DNA from: Treponema sp.
GTDB taxonomy: Bacteria > Spirochaetota > Spirochaetia > Treponematales > Treponemataceae
DNA length: 12,164 nt
Reading direction: 5' to 3'
NCBI GenBank assembly: GCA_004554075.1
Contig: SFOB01000076.1
Span: forward strand, 1-12,164
Positions 1-6,696 of the stretch are shown here, piece after piece; position 1 is the stretch's first letter; each line of letters starts with the position of its first letter. Under the pieces are notes generated by a model. That model did no database searches. It worked only from the letters and a program-made list of their open reading frames with translations, and was not told the origin of the DNA. The position numbers and the translations under genes are program-made.

Positions 1-200
1 GCGCGGTTCTTAATGAGAGCCGAAACCACAAGCACAACTATTTCCAAAAGTACAGCAAAACCTATAAGGTATAAAGTTTTAGGATCTACCGAATTGTGAT
101 TTGGAAGAAGCTGAATTAAAAGCAGCAGGGCAAAAAGTATATTTACAACGCGCAGAAAGCGCTCTTTCCAGTCCAGTTTGTTTTCAATATTGGTGCTCAT
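1..200 (-). CDS. ABC transporter permease, N-terminal part (cut by window edge)
   Basis: About 66 N-terminal residues are visible, beginning MSTNIENKLDWKERF. Two strongly hydrophobic stretches follow (roughly residues 18-33 and 43-62), separated by a short polar loop, so this is an inner-membrane protein. The start codon at 198-200 overlaps the stop of the upstream ATPase gene as ATGA, a classic sign of translational coupling. The conserved permease EAA loop lies outside the window. Assignment as the transmembrane subunit of the SsuC/TauC type therefore rests on position (third gene after binding protein and ATPase) and hydrophobicity. Nothing in the visible residues is diagnostic, and an accessory membrane protein placed before the real permease cannot be excluded. 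Confidence 0.68.
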   Translation of the reverse strand, partial: MSTNIENKLDWKERFLRVVNILFALLLLIQLLPNHNSVDPKTLYLIGFAVLLEIVVLVVSALIKNR

Positions 201-1027
201 AATACAACCTCCTCATTACCAATTCTTTCTGCAACATCTTTATAGAAGAGAGAAACAAGTTCGTTTCTCAAATGTGTGTATGCAGGGCTCTTAAACAAAT
301 CTTCTCTAACACGAGGGCGTACAAAAGGAACAGAAATCTCTTTATAAACATGTCCCGGTTTTGAAGCCATCATTACAATTCTGTCTGAAAGGAAAATTGC
401 TTCGTCTATATCGTGAGTTACAAAAACAACGGTTTTCTTTTTACCGCTCACTGCCCCCTTTCCATCTACCCCGCCTTCCCAAAGCTTCAAAAGCTCCTCC
501 TGCAGGCTGGCACGGTTTTTCGGATCGATTGCTCCAAAAGGCTCATCCATCAAAAGAATGTCTGTGTCCATTGCAAGGGCACGGGCTATTGCAACACGCT
601 GCTGCTGGCCGCCACTGAGCTGGCATGGGTATTTGTCTGCGAACTCGGTAAGGTTTACCTTTTCCAGATATTCAAGGGCTGTCTTTTCCAGCTCCTCTTT
701 TGAAAGTTTTTTATTTTTCTGATGAACGCCGAATACAATATTATTCTTTGCCGAAAGCCAGGGAAAAAGTGAGTAGCTCTGAAAAACTACACCACGGTCT
801 GTTCCGGTTCCGGTAACCTCTTTATCATCAATATAAATATGGCCCGAAGTCTGAGGAAGGATTCCTTCAAGTACGCTTAAAAATGTACTTTTTCCACAAC
901 CACTTGGCCCGATGATGCTTACAAACTCACCATCCTGAATTGCAAAGGAAACATCCTTCAGGGCTTCAAATGATTTATTTTTTTCTTTATAAGTAACACA
1001 AATATTGTCTACAATTATCTTTCCCAT
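197..1027 (-). CDS. ABC importer ATPase, SsuB/TauB/NrtD type
   Basis: This 276-residue cytoplasmic ATP-binding subunit powers the importer encoded with its neighbours. Visible motifs are Walker A GPSGCGKST (about 40-48), Q-loop Gln83 in VVFQSYSLFPW, signature LSGGQQQR (137-144), Walker B ILLMDEPFGAID (157-168) and switch His205 in VTHDIDEA. The pattern LFPWLSAKNNI and the ending VPFVRPR are typical of the nitrate/sulfonate/taurine ATPase subfamily. A Gly/Lys-rich insert of about 16 residues (184-199, EGGVDGKGAVSGKKK) sits after Walker B, just before the switch strand, and is longer than I would expect. The start has a good ribosome binding site (AAGGAG, 8 bases ahead). The gene lies 89 bases behind the binding protein gene and overlaps the permease start by 4 bases. 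Substrate cannot be read from the ATPase. Confidence 0.9.
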   Translation of the reverse strand: MGKIIVDNICVTYKEKNKSFEALKDVSFAIQDGEFVSIIGPSGCGKSTFLSVLEGILPQTSGHIYIDDKEVTGTGTDRGVVFQSYSLFPWLSAKNNIVFGVHQKNKKLSKEELEKTALEYLEKVNLTEFADKYPCQLSGGQQQRVAIARALAMDTDILLMDEPFGAIDPKNRASLQEELLKLWEGGVDGKGAVSGKKKTVVFVTHDIDEAIFLSDRIVMMASKPGHVYKEISVPFVRPRVREDLFKSPAYTHLRNELVSLFYKDVAERIGNEEVVL

Positions 1028-1048
1028 CGGGATACTCCTTATGAAAAA

Positions 1049-1082
1049 CTGCTGCCAGAGCTAGGGGAGCCGCTGGCAGCAG
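1049..1082 (-). terminator. Intercistronic hairpin with short U-run between binding protein and ATPase genes
   Basis: A perfect 10-bp stem, CTGCTGCCAG (1049-1058) pairing with CTGGCAGCAG (1073-1082), has a 14-base loop. Read on the minus strand it is followed by TTTTT at 1044-1048 and then the ATPase ribosome binding site. It can act as a partial terminator or as a 3' stabiliser that gives more binding protein than ATPase, a common arrangement in such operons. It is probably leaky, because ATPase and permease have no other visible promoter. Confidence 0.75.
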
Positions 1083-1116
1083 AACTTTTTTACTTTTTCT
1101 CTCTCCGTTTTATGTA

Positions 1117-2178
1117 TTACTCATACTGATCAAAGTGCTCCTTGAGCTCTTTGTAAATCTTATCGTTTGGTGCTTCTGCAAGAAGTGAATCCAAAGCATC
1201 CTTGTAGATTGAAGTGTTATACAGTTTGTTGATGTCGTAATCTTTTGTATAACCAAGTTCAACTACAGTTGTCTTAAGATTTGATGTACCCTGCTTATCC
1301 GGGTCAGGACTTGAGAAACTGAATCCTCCGTAAACTTCAGTTTTAATGTAGTCCTCGTTTATATCAATATATTTTTTTACATCCTTAATTGTTTTTGGCT
1401 GATTCTCCTGGCTGAACTTATAAGCCTTAATCAAAGCACGCTCAAAAGCCTTGTAAGATTTTGGAGCTGCTTTCAAAGCAGGAGTGTAAGCAACCTGACG
1501 GCAGCATGGCTGATTTTTCAAGGCAGGTTCGTTAGCGCAGTAGTAAACAACATTGTAGCCCTGACCTTTTGCAAGTGATGTATATGGTGAATAAGCAGAA
1601 GCCGCATCAATTGTGCTGTTCTGAAGTGCTGCATAAGCATCCTTCTGGCTGTCAAAGTAAACGATGTTTACTTCGTCCTTTCCCTTACCAACTTTAATTC
1701 CTGCATTTTTAAGAAGAAGCAGAAGCTCAGCATCCTGAACACTGTTCTTTACACTGGCAACATTGCGGCCCTTAAGAATCTGAACTCCAAGGTTATCTTT
1801 TCCGCCGGTAAATTCTTTTTTAATTACATAGCCGTGACCGTTAGTCATAGCACCACCAAAAATTGTAAGGTCGCGACCATTGCTCTGGAATGTGAGTGAT
1901 GGAACAGAACCGATAAATGCTACATCAAGCTTTCCTGATTCAAGACCAGCAGCAAGCTCACCTGCACTTGCAAACTGAAGCAATGTTGCGTTCAAACCTT
2001 CTTCCTTAAAGAAGCCTTCTTCCTGAGCAACAAAAGCAAGCAGATGCGCTGTAGAATTCAAATGACCGATTGTAAACTTTGTTTTTTCCAGATCAGTCTT
2101 TGCTGCCTTCTTAGGCTTAGCGCTTACAGAACAGAGAATTAGTCCTGCCGCAACTAAGATAGAAATCAATTTTTTCAT
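1117..2178 (-). CDS. ABC importer periplasmic solute-binding protein, SsuA/TauA/NMT1 family
   Basis: This 353-residue exported protein begins with a Sec signal peptide: MKK, a hydrophobic core to about residue 17, then SVSA (17-20) followed by a Lys-rich stretch, fitting signal peptidase I cleavage after Ala20. The body starts with a typical NMT1/SsuA fold signature, FTIGHLNSTAHLLAFVAQEEG, in which an early strand is followed by EEGFFKEEGL. Later come AGELAAGLESGKLDVAFIG (about 72-90) and DAASAYSPYT (191-200). The family binds small solutes such as aliphatic sulfonates, taurine, nitrate or pyrimidine precursors. The shared regulatory dyad with cysteine and methionine genes makes a sulfur compound the likeliest ligand, which is inference. 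A Cys pair (225-226) and Cys213 may form a disulfide. The start follows TTGGAGG, 4 bases before ATG. Confidence 0.9.
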   Translation of the reverse strand: MKKLISILVAAGLILCSVSAKPKKAAKTDLEKTKFTIGHLNSTAHLLAFVAQEEGFFKEEGLNATLLQFASAGELAAGLESGKLDVAFIGSVPSLTFQSNGRDLTIFGGAMTNGHGYVIKKEFTGGKDNLGVQILKGRNVASVKNSVQDAELLLLLKNAGIKVGKGKDEVNIVYFDSQKDAYAALQNSTIDAASAYSPYTSLAKGQGYNVVYYCANEPALKNQPCCRQVAYTPALKAAPKSYKAFERALIKAYKFSQENQPKTIKDVKKYIDINEDYIKTEVYGGFSFSSPDPDKQGTSNLKTTVVELGYTKDYDINKLYNTSIYKDALDSLLAEAPNDKIYKELKEHFDQYE

Positions 2179-2189
2179 CTAACCTCCAA

Positions 2190-2266
2190 TGCGGACCATC
2201 CGCAATTCAAAAATTGAATTTTCAGCAGGCAAGTTATGTTGCAGATTTCTTATTTCCTGTCTGCAA
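2190..2266 (-). promoter_or_regulatory. Structured 5' leader of the importer operon: three hairpins before the ribosome binding site
   Basis: Between the predicted start of transcription (near 2283) and the binding-protein start codon lie about 100 bases with three inverted repeats. They are TTGCAGA/TCTGCAA (2239-2245 and 2260-2266, 14-base loop), AATTCAA/TTGAATT (2204-2210 and 2214-2220, 3-base loop) and TGCGGA/TCCGCA (2190-2195 and 2199-2204, 3-base loop). The last two abut each other, and the final one ends only a few bases before the GGAGG. I do not recognise a SAM riboswitch, T-box or other named class. Either mRNA stabilisation or translational control is possible. Confidence 0.5.
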
Positions 2267-2271
2267 TGTTC

Positions 2272-2319
2272 AACCTACTGATTATCTAGGTTATACTAAA
2301 TTACAGGACTTTGTTCCAA
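2272..2319 (-). promoter_or_regulatory. Promoter and operator of the importer operon
   Basis: On the minus strand a -35 candidate TTGGAA (2314-2319) is followed after 18 bases by -10 TATAAC (2290-2295). The -10 box runs into a perfect dyad AACCTA-N9-TAGGTT occupying 2272-2292, so TATAAC and the operator arm share three bases. A protein bound to this dyad would cover the -10 region and block polymerase, which indicates repression. The same dyad stands ahead of cysK, the methyltransferase-mccBA operon, the PaaK-like gene and metN. Confidence 0.68.
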
Positions 2320-2333
2320 TACAAGTTTTTTAT
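2309..2333 (-). repeat. 25-bp promoter element, copy 1 (identical copy at 6697-6721)
   Basis: On the minus strand this reads ATAAAAAACTTGTATTG followed by GAACAAAG. It matches the copy ahead of the PaaK-like gene at all 25 positions. It contains the TTGGAA -35 candidate and an A-tract upstream of it. Bases on either side differ between the copies, so this is a conserved element and not one end of a longer duplication. Confidence 0.8.
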
Positions 2334-2392
2334 TAAGAGTTATAAGAATTTGTGATAACTGAAGCCTGGCTTCGTGTGCGCACCCTCCCCCG

Positions 2393-2431
2393 AAAAAAAA
2401 AAGCGGCTCCCAGTCACCAACTGGAAGCCGC
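2393..2431 (-). terminator. Rho-independent terminator of cysK
   Basis: On the minus strand, 39 bases after the cysK stop, GCGGCTT-CCAGT pairs with ACTGG-GAGCCGC: stem arms 2403-2414 and 2420-2431 with one mismatch and a 5-base loop. A run of ten T (2393-2402) follows directly. This is a strong intrinsic terminator separating cysK from the importer promoter downstream. Confidence 0.92.
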
Positions 2432-2469
2432 AAAAGCCTATCACTATTCTAAAAATGTATTCACATTAA

Positions 2470-3408
2470 TTAGTCATCGCTGAAAAGTGGAGTTGAAAGA
2501 TAGCGGTCTCCTGAATCAGGAAGGAGAACTACTACAGTCTTTCCTTTGTTTTCAGGACGCTCTGCAATGATTTTTGCAGCCTTGAGGGCAGCACCACTTG
2601 AAATACCTACAAGAATACCTTCGCTTCTTGCAAAAACGCGACCTTCTTCAAAAGCATCCTCGTTTTCGATTGGAAGAATTTCATCATAGATTTTTGTATT
2701 CAAAACATCTGGTACAAAGCCGGCACCAATTCCCTGAATCTTATGAGCTCCAGCCTCACCCTTAGAAAGAACAGGGCTTGAAGCAGGTTCTACAGCGATT
2801 ACCTTGATATCAGGATTCTTTTCCTTAAGGAATTCGCCAACACCAGTGATTGTACCACCAGTTCCGATTCCGGCTACGAAGAAATCAATTTTTCCGCCTG
2901 TCTGTTCCCAGATTTCAGGACCAGTTGTCTTTTTATGAATTGCAGGGTTTGCAGGGTTTACAAACTGACCAGGAATGATTGCGCCTGGAATTGATTTCTG
3001 GAGCTCTTCTGCCTTAGCAATAGCTCCCTTCATACCCTTTGAACCTTCTGTAAGAACGATTTCTGCACCGTAAGCCTTAAGAAGATTTCTGCGTTCAACA
3101 CTCATTGTTTCCGGCAAAGTAAGGATTGCACGGTAACCTTTAGCAGCTGCAACAGCGGCAAGTCCAATTCCAGTATTTCCAGAAGTTGGCTCAATGATTG
3201 TAGCTCCTGGCTTTAAGATACCTTTCTTTTCTGCATCTTCAATCATTGCAAGTGCAACACGATCTTTAACACTACCCGCAGGATTCAAATACTCAAGCTT
3301 AGCAAGAATTGTTGCATTTTTAATTCCTGACTTTTTTGAATATCCGTTCAACTGTAAAAGCGGAGTATTTCCAATTAATTCCAATGAATTCTGTTTGATG
3401 TCGCTCAT
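2470..3408 (-). CDS. cysK: Cysteine synthase A (O-acetylserine sulfhydrylase), PLP-dependent
   Basis: This 312-residue cytoplasmic enzyme makes cysteine from O-acetylserine and sulfide. The PLP-binding lysine is Lys48 in NPAGSVKDR. The substrate loop TSGNTG is at 75-80, the phosphate-binding loop GTGGT at 182-186, and the serine contacting the pyridine nitrogen is in GISSGAA (269-274). CysK-specific stretches include HKIQGIGAGFVPDVL and the ending LLPDSGDRYLSTPLF. Length is normal for bacterial CysK. The start follows AGAGGTGGCTT. It lies 128 bases behind the mccA-like gene and has its own promoter in that gap, so it can be expressed alone or by read-through, because no terminator is visible after mccA. 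It differs clearly from the paralogue at 3537-4475, which has a different substrate loop. Confidence 0.95.
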   Translation of the reverse strand: MSDIKQNSLELIGNTPLLQLNGYSKKSGIKNATILAKLEYLNPAGSVKDRVALAMIEDAEKKGILKPGATIIEPTSGNTGIGLAAVAAAKGYRAILTLPETMSVERRNLLKAYGAEIVLTEGSKGMKGAIAKAEELQKSIPGAIIPGQFVNPANPAIHKKTTGPEIWEQTGGKIDFFVAGIGTGGTITGVGEFLKEKNPDIKVIAVEPASSPVLSKGEAGAHKIQGIGAGFVPDVLNTKIYDEILPIENEDAFEEGRVFARSEGILVGISSGAALKAAKIIAERPENKGKTVVVLLPDSGDRYLSTPLFSDD

Positions 3409-3439
3409 AAGCCACCTCTTTATAATTTTTTATCTTTTA

Positions 3440-3498
3440 TACCCACTATTTCACTAGGTTATATATATAAACTATACTGTATTCTGGGGATTTGTCAA
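3440..3498 (-). promoter_or_regulatory. cysK promoter and operator
   Basis: On the minus strand a consensus -35 TTGACA (3493-3498), a 16-base spacer and -10 TATAGT (3471-3476) make the best promoter in the window. The dyad AACCTA-N9-TGGGTA (3440-3460) begins 10 bases downstream of the -10 box and would cover about +4 to +24, a roadblock or repressor position. An A-tract plus TTGTATTG (3508-3522) lies upstream of the -35 box, resembling the first 15 bases of the 25-bp element with one difference. It is set 10-12 bp further from the -10 box than in the two identical copies. Confidence 0.7.
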
Positions 3499-3536
3499 TA
3501 CTATTATCAATACAAATTTTTTATACGTATGATAGT

Positions 3537-4475
3537 TTATTCATATAAGCCCTTAGAAAAATATCTGTCACCACGGTCCGGGAAGACAACTACAATGTTG
3601 ATTTCGCTTCCCTTTGCTGCTTTTCCAGATGCTGCAAGCTCTTCTGCAAGTTTTCTGGCTGCTGCAAAGGCTCCGCCGCTTGAACTACCGGCAAAAATAC
3701 CTTCGCGCTTTGCAAGTTCTCTGGCTCCGCCAAAAGCATCATCATCAGTAATCTTTATAACCTTATCTACAAGAGACATATCCATTGTATCCGGAACAAA
3801 GTCATTTCCAATTCCTTCAATGTTGTAGTCTCCGTGCTCTCCGCCGCCCATGGTTGAACCAAGAGGATCTGCAAGTACACCCAGCACTGCAGGATTCTTT
3901 TCTTTCAGATATTTCATGATTCCAGCGTAAGTTCCACCGCTTCCGGCTCCTGCTACAAAGTAGTCTACCTTGCCATCCAGGGCATCGTAGATTTCAGGAC
4001 CTGTAGTTTTGTAATGTGCACGAGGGTTTGCCGGATTTCTGAACTGGCCAAGACTGATTGCACCAGGAATTGAATCGCGGATTTCTTCTGCCTTTTTCTC
4101 TGCTCCAAGCATTCCTTCTTCGCGTGGAGTATTTACGATTTCTGCACCAAGTGCTCTCATCAAAGTCTGTTTTTCCTGGCTGAATTTTGTTGGAACAACA
4201 AAGATTACACGGTAACCTTTTTCAAGGGCAGCAAAGGCAATTCCAAGCCCTGTATTTCCGGCAGTTCCTTCTACGATTGTTCCGCCAGCCTTAAGAGCTC
4301 CGCGTTCCTCTGCATCTGCAATCATCTCGCGGCCGATTCTGTCCTTTACACTTCCGGCAGGATTCATCAGTTCAAGCTTTGCAAAAAGATTCACACCCTC
4401 TGGCAAACTAACGTTAGTAAGTTTTACAAGCGGAGTATTTCCAATCAACTCCTGCATCGAATTATAATATTTCAT
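3537..4475 (-). CDS. mccA: O-acetylserine-dependent cystathionine beta-synthase, MccA-like
   Basis: This 312-residue PLP enzyme of the CysK/CBS fold lacks the C-terminal CBS regulatory domains of eukaryotic enzymes. The PLP lysine is in NPAGSVKDR (near residue 45), the substrate loop is TAGNTG in place of the CysK TSGNTG, and the phosphate loop is GAGSGGT. The stretches FSQEKQTLMRALGAEIVNTPREEGM, split as FSQEKQ then ALGAEIVNTPR then GM, and the ending FPDRGDRYFSKGLYE recall Bacillus subtilis MccA (YrhA) far more than CysK. MccA condenses homocysteine with O-acetylserine to cystathionine, the first step of reverse transsulfuration. The adjacent mccB-like gene, 13 bases upstream in the operon, supplies the second step. 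The ribosome binding site AGGTAGG precedes the ATG. Ordinary O-acetylserine sulfhydrylase activity cannot be excluded from sequence. Confidence 0.87.
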   Translation of the reverse strand: MKYYNSMQELIGNTPLVKLTNVSLPEGVNLFAKLELMNPAGSVKDRIGREMIADAEERGALKAGGTIVEGTAGNTGLGIAFAALEKGYRVIFVVPTKFSQEKQTLMRALGAEIVNTPREEGMLGAEKKAEEIRDSIPGAISLGQFRNPANPRAHYKTTGPEIYDALDGKVDYFVAGAGSGGTYAGIMKYLKEKNPAVLGVLADPLGSTMGGGEHGDYNIEGIGNDFVPDTMDMSLVDKVIKITDDDAFGGARELAKREGIFAGSSSGGAFAAARKLAEELAASGKAAKGSEINIVVVFPDRGDRYFSKGLYE

Positions 4476-4488
4476 ATATACCTACCTT

Positions 4489-5652
4489 TTATTTTCCAGC
4501 TTTTTCAATGGCCTGCTGCAAATCTGCAATCAGATCTTCTGCACTTTCAATTCCGACAGAAAGGCGGATAAGCCCGTCTGTAATTCCAACCTTCTCGCGG
4601 ATCTCACGAGGAATACTTGCGTGAGTCATGCTGGCAGGATGGCAGGCAAGACTTTCTACACCGCCAAGACTTTCTGCAAGGGCAATGAGTCCGAGTGAAG
4701 AAAAGAACTTCTTAAAATCATAATTTTCCTTAAGTTCAAAGCTGATCATTGCGCCGCCGTTCTTAGCCTGCTTTTTATTGATTTCATAGCCCTGGGCAGA
4801 TTCCAGTCCCGGATAGTAAACCTTCTTAACAGAAGGCTGCTCTGTAAGCCACTTTGCAATCTTAAGGGCATTTTCTGTGTGGCGGTCCAGACGTACACCA
4901 AGAGTTTTAATTCCGCGGATCAAAAGGAAAGAGTCAAACGGTCCAAGTACTCCGCCTGTTGCGTTCTGGATAAAGGCCAGACGATCTGCAAGCTCCTTGT
5001 CATGAACAACTGCAAGGCCGGCAACTACATCACTGTGGCCGCCAAGATATTTTGTTGCAGAGTGAACAACAATATCAATTCCACTTTCAATAGGGCGCTG
5101 CAAATATGGAGTCATAAAAGTATTATCAACGATAGAAAGAATTCCATGTTTTTTTGCAATGTCTGCAACACCGCGCAAATCTGTAATTGTCAAAAGAGGG
5201 TTAGCAGGAGTTTCAATAAGGATTGCCTTTACATCCGGGGTAACCTTTGAATCAAGCGAAGCTAAATCAGTTGTATCTTCGATTGAGTAAGTGATATTGA
5301 AATTCTTAAAGATTTTATCAAGTACACGGAAGGTTCCGCCGTAAACATTGCTGGAAATAATGATTTTATCTCCGCTCTTAAAAAGAGTGAGGACTGCGGT
5401 AAGGGCTGCCATTCCCGAACCAAAAGCAAAACCATGAGTACCGCCTTCAAGCTCTGCAATCAAAGCCTCAAGAGCTGCGCGGGTCGGATTACCTGTTCTC
5501 GAATATTCCCAGCCCTTGTTCTGACCAATACCCTGCTGTTCATAAGTTGATGTCTGATAAATAGGAACATTTACAGCTCTAGTAGATTCATCACCATAAA
5601 TACCGCCGTGAATCAGCGCCGACTCAATTGATTTGTAATTTTTTCCGCTCAT
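4489..5652 (-). CDS. mccB: Cystathionine gamma-lyase / homocysteine gamma-lyase, MccB-like (Cys/Met metabolism PLP enzyme)
   Basis: This 387-residue member of the MetB/MetC/CGL family, usual length, is cytoplasmic and probably tetrameric. PLP is bound by Lys201 in HSATKYLGGHSD. Other family signatures are YSRTGNPTR (50-58), Tyr104 in NVYGGT, IETPANPLL (147-154) and Asp176 in VDNTF. The stretches QNATGGVLGPFDSFLLIRGIKTLG (two blocks, NATGGVLGP and RGIKTLG) and AESLGGVESL match the MccB (YrhB) type, which cleaves cystathionine to cysteine and can release sulfide from homocysteine. Pairing with mccA favours this over cystathionine gamma-synthase (MetB), a very similar enzyme. The start follows AAGAGG, and the gene lies 23 bases behind the methyltransferase in one transcription unit. 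Confidence 0.88.
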   Translation of the reverse strand: MSGKNYKSIESALIHGGIYGDESTRAVNVPIYQTSTYEQQGIGQNKGWEYSRTGNPTRAALEALIAELEGGTHGFAFGSGMAALTAVLTLFKSGDKIIISSNVYGGTFRVLDKIFKNFNITYSIEDTTDLASLDSKVTPDVKAILIETPANPLLTITDLRGVADIAKKHGILSIVDNTFMTPYLQRPIESGIDIVVHSATKYLGGHSDVVAGLAVVHDKELADRLAFIQNATGGVLGPFDSFLLIRGIKTLGVRLDRHTENALKIAKWLTEQPSVKKVYYPGLESAQGYEINKKQAKNGGAMISFELKENYDFKKFFSSLGLIALAESLGGVESLACHPASMTHASIPREIREKVGITDGLIRLSVGIESAEDLIADLQQAIEKAGK

Positions 5653-5675
5653 AATGTTTACCTCTTTTATTAGAT

Positions 5676-6602
5676 TTATGATGTTTTTTCCGCCACAATA
5701 AAGTGAACGTTTTCATACGCTTTAAGGCCGTCTGATCTTCCTTCAAAATAAAGATCCTGAATTGTCTCAGGCCTGTAGTGAGAAGCAAGTTCAAAGGCAT
5801 TTCGCTCCAGAGCCTGCTTCACCTCTTCTGTTGAAAAACCGTGAAGCATTGGTTCTCCAAGTTTTTCTGTTACATCTGCAAGTTCCTGAACACGGGGCGC
5901 ATTCTTCTTCAATTCCTCGGAAAAAGTTCTTTCATCCGGGAAATCAAAAATCAGCTTGCTGCCCTTCGGGCTAAGCTCCGAAATAATTTTCAAAGTCTGT
6001 TCAAAAACAGGCAGTGTCAGATAATAGGTAACTCCAAGAATCGCCGTAAAAGTTGGAAAATTCGAATCAAAACCTTTTTCCAGAAGTTTTTCCTTAAGAC
6101 TGTCTTTGGAAAAATCAACAGGAACAAAAGTCAGATTTTCTGGAATTATCCATTCAAGTTTTTTTATTCTTTCCAGTTTGTATCTTTGAGTATCCGGGTG
6201 GTCCACTTCAAAAATCTTTATATTGTGAATCTGATTTCGAAATGCAAAACTATCCATTCCGGCACCACAAATTACATACTGAATTTTTTCTCCCATTGCC
6301 CCCTTAAGCTTTGCAAAGTTTTCAAGCTCAATTTCTGCAAACTTAATTCTTGAAAGAGGAATAGGAAGAATATACTTATAAAGAATGTCTTTAATATTCT
6401 TGTGGCAGAACCACCTGTTGCGGTCAAACTTTTCTGGATCGAAATCATTTTCAATCAGCTGACCAATTTCTTCATACTGCTCTCTTCCCATCAAATCAAA
6501 AGAAAGATAATCATCAAAGATTTTTTCTTTTCCGTAATTTGAATGAAAGGCTCTGGCAAAAAGACAAAGCTGGGCAGTTATACTTTCCTGTTCTTCAATC
6601 AT
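5676..6602 (-). CDS. Class I SAM-dependent methyltransferase, LCM/TIGR00027-like
   Basis: This 308-residue soluble protein has a Rossmann-type SAM-binding core. Motif I is YVICGAGMDSFAFR (109-122), an acidic motif II is FEVDHPDTQRYK (131-142), and VDFSKDSL and TAILGVTYYLT follow, the order seen in leucine-carboxyl-methyltransferase-like (LCM/PPM1) and TIGR00027 proteins. The acceptor is unknown. It is the first gene of the mccB-mccA operon. In Bacillus the equivalent operon also begins with a methyltransferase (yrrT), but that is a different subfamily, and the mtnN nucleosidase present there is absent here. The context suggests that it consumes SAM and feeds S-adenosylhomocysteine toward homocysteine, which is inference. 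The ribosome binding site is weak, only an AGG about 11 bases before the ATG, and lies within an operator arm. Confidence 0.8.
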   Translation of the reverse strand: MIEEQESITAQLCLFARAFHSNYGKEKIFDDYLSFDLMGREQYEEIGQLIENDFDPEKFDRNRWFCHKNIKDILYKYILPIPLSRIKFAEIELENFAKLKGAMGEKIQYVICGAGMDSFAFRNQIHNIKIFEVDHPDTQRYKLERIKKLEWIIPENLTFVPVDFSKDSLKEKLLEKGFDSNFPTFTAILGVTYYLTLPVFEQTLKIISELSPKGSKLIFDFPDERTFSEELKKNAPRVQELADVTEKLGEPMLHGFSTEEVKQALERNAFELASHYRPETIQDLYFEGRSDGLKAYENVHFIVAEKTS

Positions 6603-6611
6603 TTATTTTTT

Positions 6612-6676
6612 TACCTATCAGTTTTGTAGGCTTAAACTATCATTAATTACCTACTAAGTCTATAGGTTTTGTTATA
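6612..6676 (-). promoter_or_regulatory. Promoter region of the methyltransferase-mccB-mccA operon with two operators
   Basis: Two 21-bp dyads lie here: AACCTA-N9-TAGGTA read on the minus strand at 6648-6668, and AGCCTA-N9-TAGGTA at 6612-6632. Their centres are 36 bp apart. A -10 candidate TATAAC (6671-6676) sits two bases upstream of the first dyad. No convincing -35 box is seen. The second dyad ends nine bases before the start codon and includes the only AGG that could serve as a ribosome binding site, so a bound repressor would cover both early transcription and the translation start region of the template. Confidence 0.6.
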
Positions 6677-6696
6677 TATTTTTCCTATAACTTATT

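Noticed and set aside
2119..2178. Lipoprotein signal (LILC) in the binding protein
   Set aside because: The residue before Cys16 is Leu, which is unsuited to signal peptidase II, and SVSA just after gives a good signal peptidase I site. Spirochaete lipoboxes are lax, so doubt remains.
2361..2383. Palindromes GAAGCC-T-GGCTTC and GTGCGCAC between the cysK terminator and importer promoter
   Set aside because: They are short, lie upstream of the predicted promoter and are not repeated elsewhere in the window, so no role could be supported.
3505..3534. Imperfect dyad TATCAATAC / GTATGATA behind mccA as a terminator or operator
   Set aside because: It has a bulge, is AT-only apart from four pairs and lacks a T-run; its arms do not match the 21-bp dyad.
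4476..4488. ATACCTACC between mccB and mccA, resembling one arm of the dyad
   Set aside because: It is the ribosome binding site of mccA (AGGTAGG on the minus strand) and has no second arm at the required 9-base spacing.
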